Shown here in pieces: positions 46,401 to 47,558 of a stretch of DNA of 47,558 nt. The notes under the pieces are model-generated. The model was not told the DNA's origin. It searched no databases and saw only the letters and a program-made list of their open reading frames with translations. The DNA is from a virus: positions 1-47,558 of the IMG/VR virus record IMGVR_UViG_3300032236_000923; one strand, 5' to 3'. The position numbers were made by a program, and so were the translations under genes. How positions within the stretch are numbered: the stretch's first letter is position 1; every line of letters starts with the position of its first letter.

Positions 46401-46721
46401 ATGGCAAATATACAAGAAGTTTGGAAACCTATACCTAATTATGAAGGTTATTATGAAATAAGTAATTTAGGTAGGGTTAAATCTTTAGAAAGGAAATTAC
46501 CATTTGGTAATAATTTTAGAACAAAGAAGGAAAATATACTAAAACCTAAATTCGAAAGATACTATTTTGTAAATTTATCTATAGGGCAAAAGCAAGAAAC
46601 ATTTAGAATACATAGACTTATTGCAGAATCATTCATTCCAAACCCTAATAATTACCCAATAATAAATCATATTGACGGGAATAAAGCCAATAATGATATT
46701 TCTAATTTAGTCAGCATTTAA
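46401..46721 (+). CDS. NUMOD4-HNH homing endonuclease, 3'-truncated
   Basis: 106 residues. NUMOD4 domain at about 5-40 (EVWKPIPNYEGYYEISNLGR), then the HNH core: IHRLIAESFIPNP (about 73-85), NHIDGNKANNDISNL (about 90-104). Family members continue from NLEWCTY with a further DNA-binding part; here the frame leaves the family at ISNLVSI-stop. The break coincides with the truncated end of the facing PP-loop gene. Probably a free-standing homing gene that inserted into, or recombined with, that gene. Confidence 0.8.
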   Translation: MANIQEVWKPIPNYEGYYEISNLGRVKSLERKLPFGNNFRTKKENILKPKFERYYFVNLSIGQKQETFRIHRLIAESFIPNPNNYPIINHIDGNKANNDISNLVSI

Positions 46722-47075
46722 GCCAATATACAATTCGCACGCCCCTTGTTCTTTTAAAAACAAATCTATTGGGGCTATTTTAAACTTTCCTGTACACCAT
46801 CTTTGCCCTTGTGATGGCATGAATTTCCATCCTAATATCGCATCAATCAAACTGTCAACAAAAGTGCCTTTTACCTTTACACTAGCCTTTAATCGAACTA
46901 ATTCAAAGTTTACTTTGTGTATTTCTTTTAGTACTTTTTCGCAATAATCTATGCGGTCATACATTTCTTTATGCTCTGCACCAGTATCACACCATATAGC
47001 AACTGCTCCTTTGCCATACAACACACACATTGCAGTACTTTCAACACCTCCACTAAATGATATAAATTTTTTCAT
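46707..47075 (-). pseudogene. PAPS-reductase-like PP-loop protein, 3'-truncated
   Basis: 122 residues. PP-loop SFSGGVESTAM at 6-16, CDTGAEHKEMYDR (about 34-46), GQRWCTGKFKIAPID (about 91-105), stopping right after YIGLNAD. Relatives of phage PAPS-reductase-like proteins carry on past G(L/I)(N/R)AD with another 80-150 residues. The missing end faces the broken HNH gene. Leader AAATTAGAAATATATG. Likely inactive or reduced; another PP-loop gene is at 10834. Confidence 0.7.
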
Positions 47076-47103
47076 ATATTTCTAATTTAATAAAACAAGC
47101 ATC

Positions 47104-47283
47104 CTAAATAATAGTAATTCCAAATTCTCTACTATTATATACCTCTTTATTTACTCCTAATAAAGTATAACAAGAGACTATACCCCTAGCTATCCATAAC
47201 TTACGAAAATAGTCATTGCAATAATCAAACTGATATAATAATTCGCCTAATCTAAGACATAAACCTTCTTCAAATACTGTCAT
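47104..47283 (-). CDS. Hypothetical protein, 59 aa
   Basis: I start at the ATG at 47283, which overlaps the upstream stop as ATGA; a TTG at 47292 is the alternative. Helical soluble protein with aromatic residues. Not recognised. Confidence 0.5.
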   Translation of the reverse strand: MTVFEEGLCLRLGELLYQFDYCNDYFRKLWIARGIVSCYTLLGVNKEVYNSREFGITII

Positions 47284-47480
47284 CTCCCACAATTTAATAC
47301 ATCATAAAATTCTTGTACCGCTTCTTCTTGCAAGTTATATTCATCATACAACTCATCTAAGTAAACTATTGCATTATCTATCAAATGCGGCGGTGCGTGG
47401 ACTTCCATTTGAGCATCACCCACTACTATATAATGTTTGCTAAATAACACTAGCAGGATTGCTGTTATTCGTTTTTTCAT
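47280..47480 (-). CDS. Hypothetical protein, 66 aa
   Basis: Hydrophobic N-terminus (MKKRITAILLVLFSKHYIVV) followed by an acidic helical part. The first segment may be a membrane anchor or signal. ATG overlaps the upstream stop (47477-47479) as ATGA. Unknown. Confidence 0.5.
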   Translation of the reverse strand: MKKRITAILLVLFSKHYIVVGDAQMEVHAPPHLIDNAIVYLDELYDEYNLQEEAVQEFYDVLNCGR

Positions 47481-47558
47481 AATTCATCTGGGGTTTTAAT
47501 GCGGGATTCGTTTATTTCACAAAAAGCAGAATCACTAAACAATTCGTCTGTTGCTGAC
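47477..47558 (-). CDS. Partial small ORF completed across the window ends
   Basis: Minus-strand frame open from the window edge to a stop at 47477 (26 codons, ...SATDELFSDSAFCEINES...). If position 1 follows 47558, it starts with ATG at positions 5-3 and reads ATG GCG TCA..., 28 residues. It would lie 2 bases after the stop of the gene at 8-316. Function unknown. Confidence 0.5.
   Translation of the reverse strand, partial: SATDELFSDSAFCEINESRIKTPDEL

Noticed and set aside
1-47558. tRNA genes, integrase, transposase, repressor
   Set aside because: None seen. Mu-like head genes do not bring a transposase here, and a terminase is present. Absence is by eye only.
1-47558. Terminal direct repeat
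   Set aside because: The first and last bases show no shared sequence; the in-frame join explains the ends better.

Overview
The window looks like a complete, or nearly complete, genome of a contractile-tailed (myovirus-type) phage of a Bacteroidota host. The host call rests on four things. The DNA is AT-rich. The Bacteroidota promoter box TAnnTTTG occurs many times before genes. Translation starts are A-rich without clear Shine-Dalgarno sites. Four proteins carry signal peptides ending in the Bacteroidota style (...FGQ, ...YGQ, ...NAQ). No integrase, transposase or recognisable repressor was found. The two window ends join in frame into a 28-codon minus-strand ORF that starts two bases after the preceding stop, so the molecule is probably circular or circularly permuted.

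Layout. (1) 1-3858, minus strand: a close-packed run of small unknown genes, read leftward from a divergent promoter region (3859-3981). It probably continues through the window ends to 46707. (2) 3982-9022, plus strand: early genes, including a YopX-like protein, a pentapeptide-repeat protein, an AAA_24 (Sak4-like) ATPase, SSB and a dCTP deaminase-like protein. (3) 9023-12705: two structured kissing-loop RNA candidates bracket a ParB-like / PD-(D/E)xK / PP-loop ATPase cassette and a VRR-NUC-like nuclease. (4) 12706-17903: HNH nuclease, primase-polymerase/DUF3987 replication protein, a GTCACA-iteron origin candidate, small genes and a DnaA-domain-IV protein. (5) 17914-29072: terminase, connector, a GIY-YIG endonuclease with a frameshifted end, Mu-type portal, an intein-split minor head protein, tail completion and some baseplate genes, fibre. 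(6) 29133-41755: a minus-strand two-gene island, protease/scaffold, capsid, sheath, tube, frameshifted tail chaperone, tape measure, remaining baseplate, large fibre. (7) 41760-46335: holin-like proteins, an unknown structured RNA, candidate one-piece spanin, lysozyme, metallophosphoesterase, secreted nuclease. (8) 46401-47558: a 3'-truncated HNH endonuclease facing a 3'-truncated PP-loop gene, then small minus-strand genes.

The virion plan is Mu-like in the head (DUF935 portal, MuF-type minor head protein, gpG-like protein) and P2/Mu-like in the tail (DUF2586 sheath, tube, chaperone frameshift, tape measure, gp25/gpJ baseplate proteins). Packaging uses a PBSX-type terminase. Replication appears to combine the prim-pol/DUF3987 protein, the iteron region, SSB and the Sak4-like ATPase.

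The most unusual feature is the intein in the minor head protein. Its homing endonuclease gene lies on the opposite strand, codon-for-codon antisense to the intein reading frame, with its own promoter-like box. Next are the paired kissing-loop RNAs, the mutually truncated HNH/PP-loop junction, the ParB/nuclease/PP-loop cassette and the signal-peptide-bearing fibre genes.
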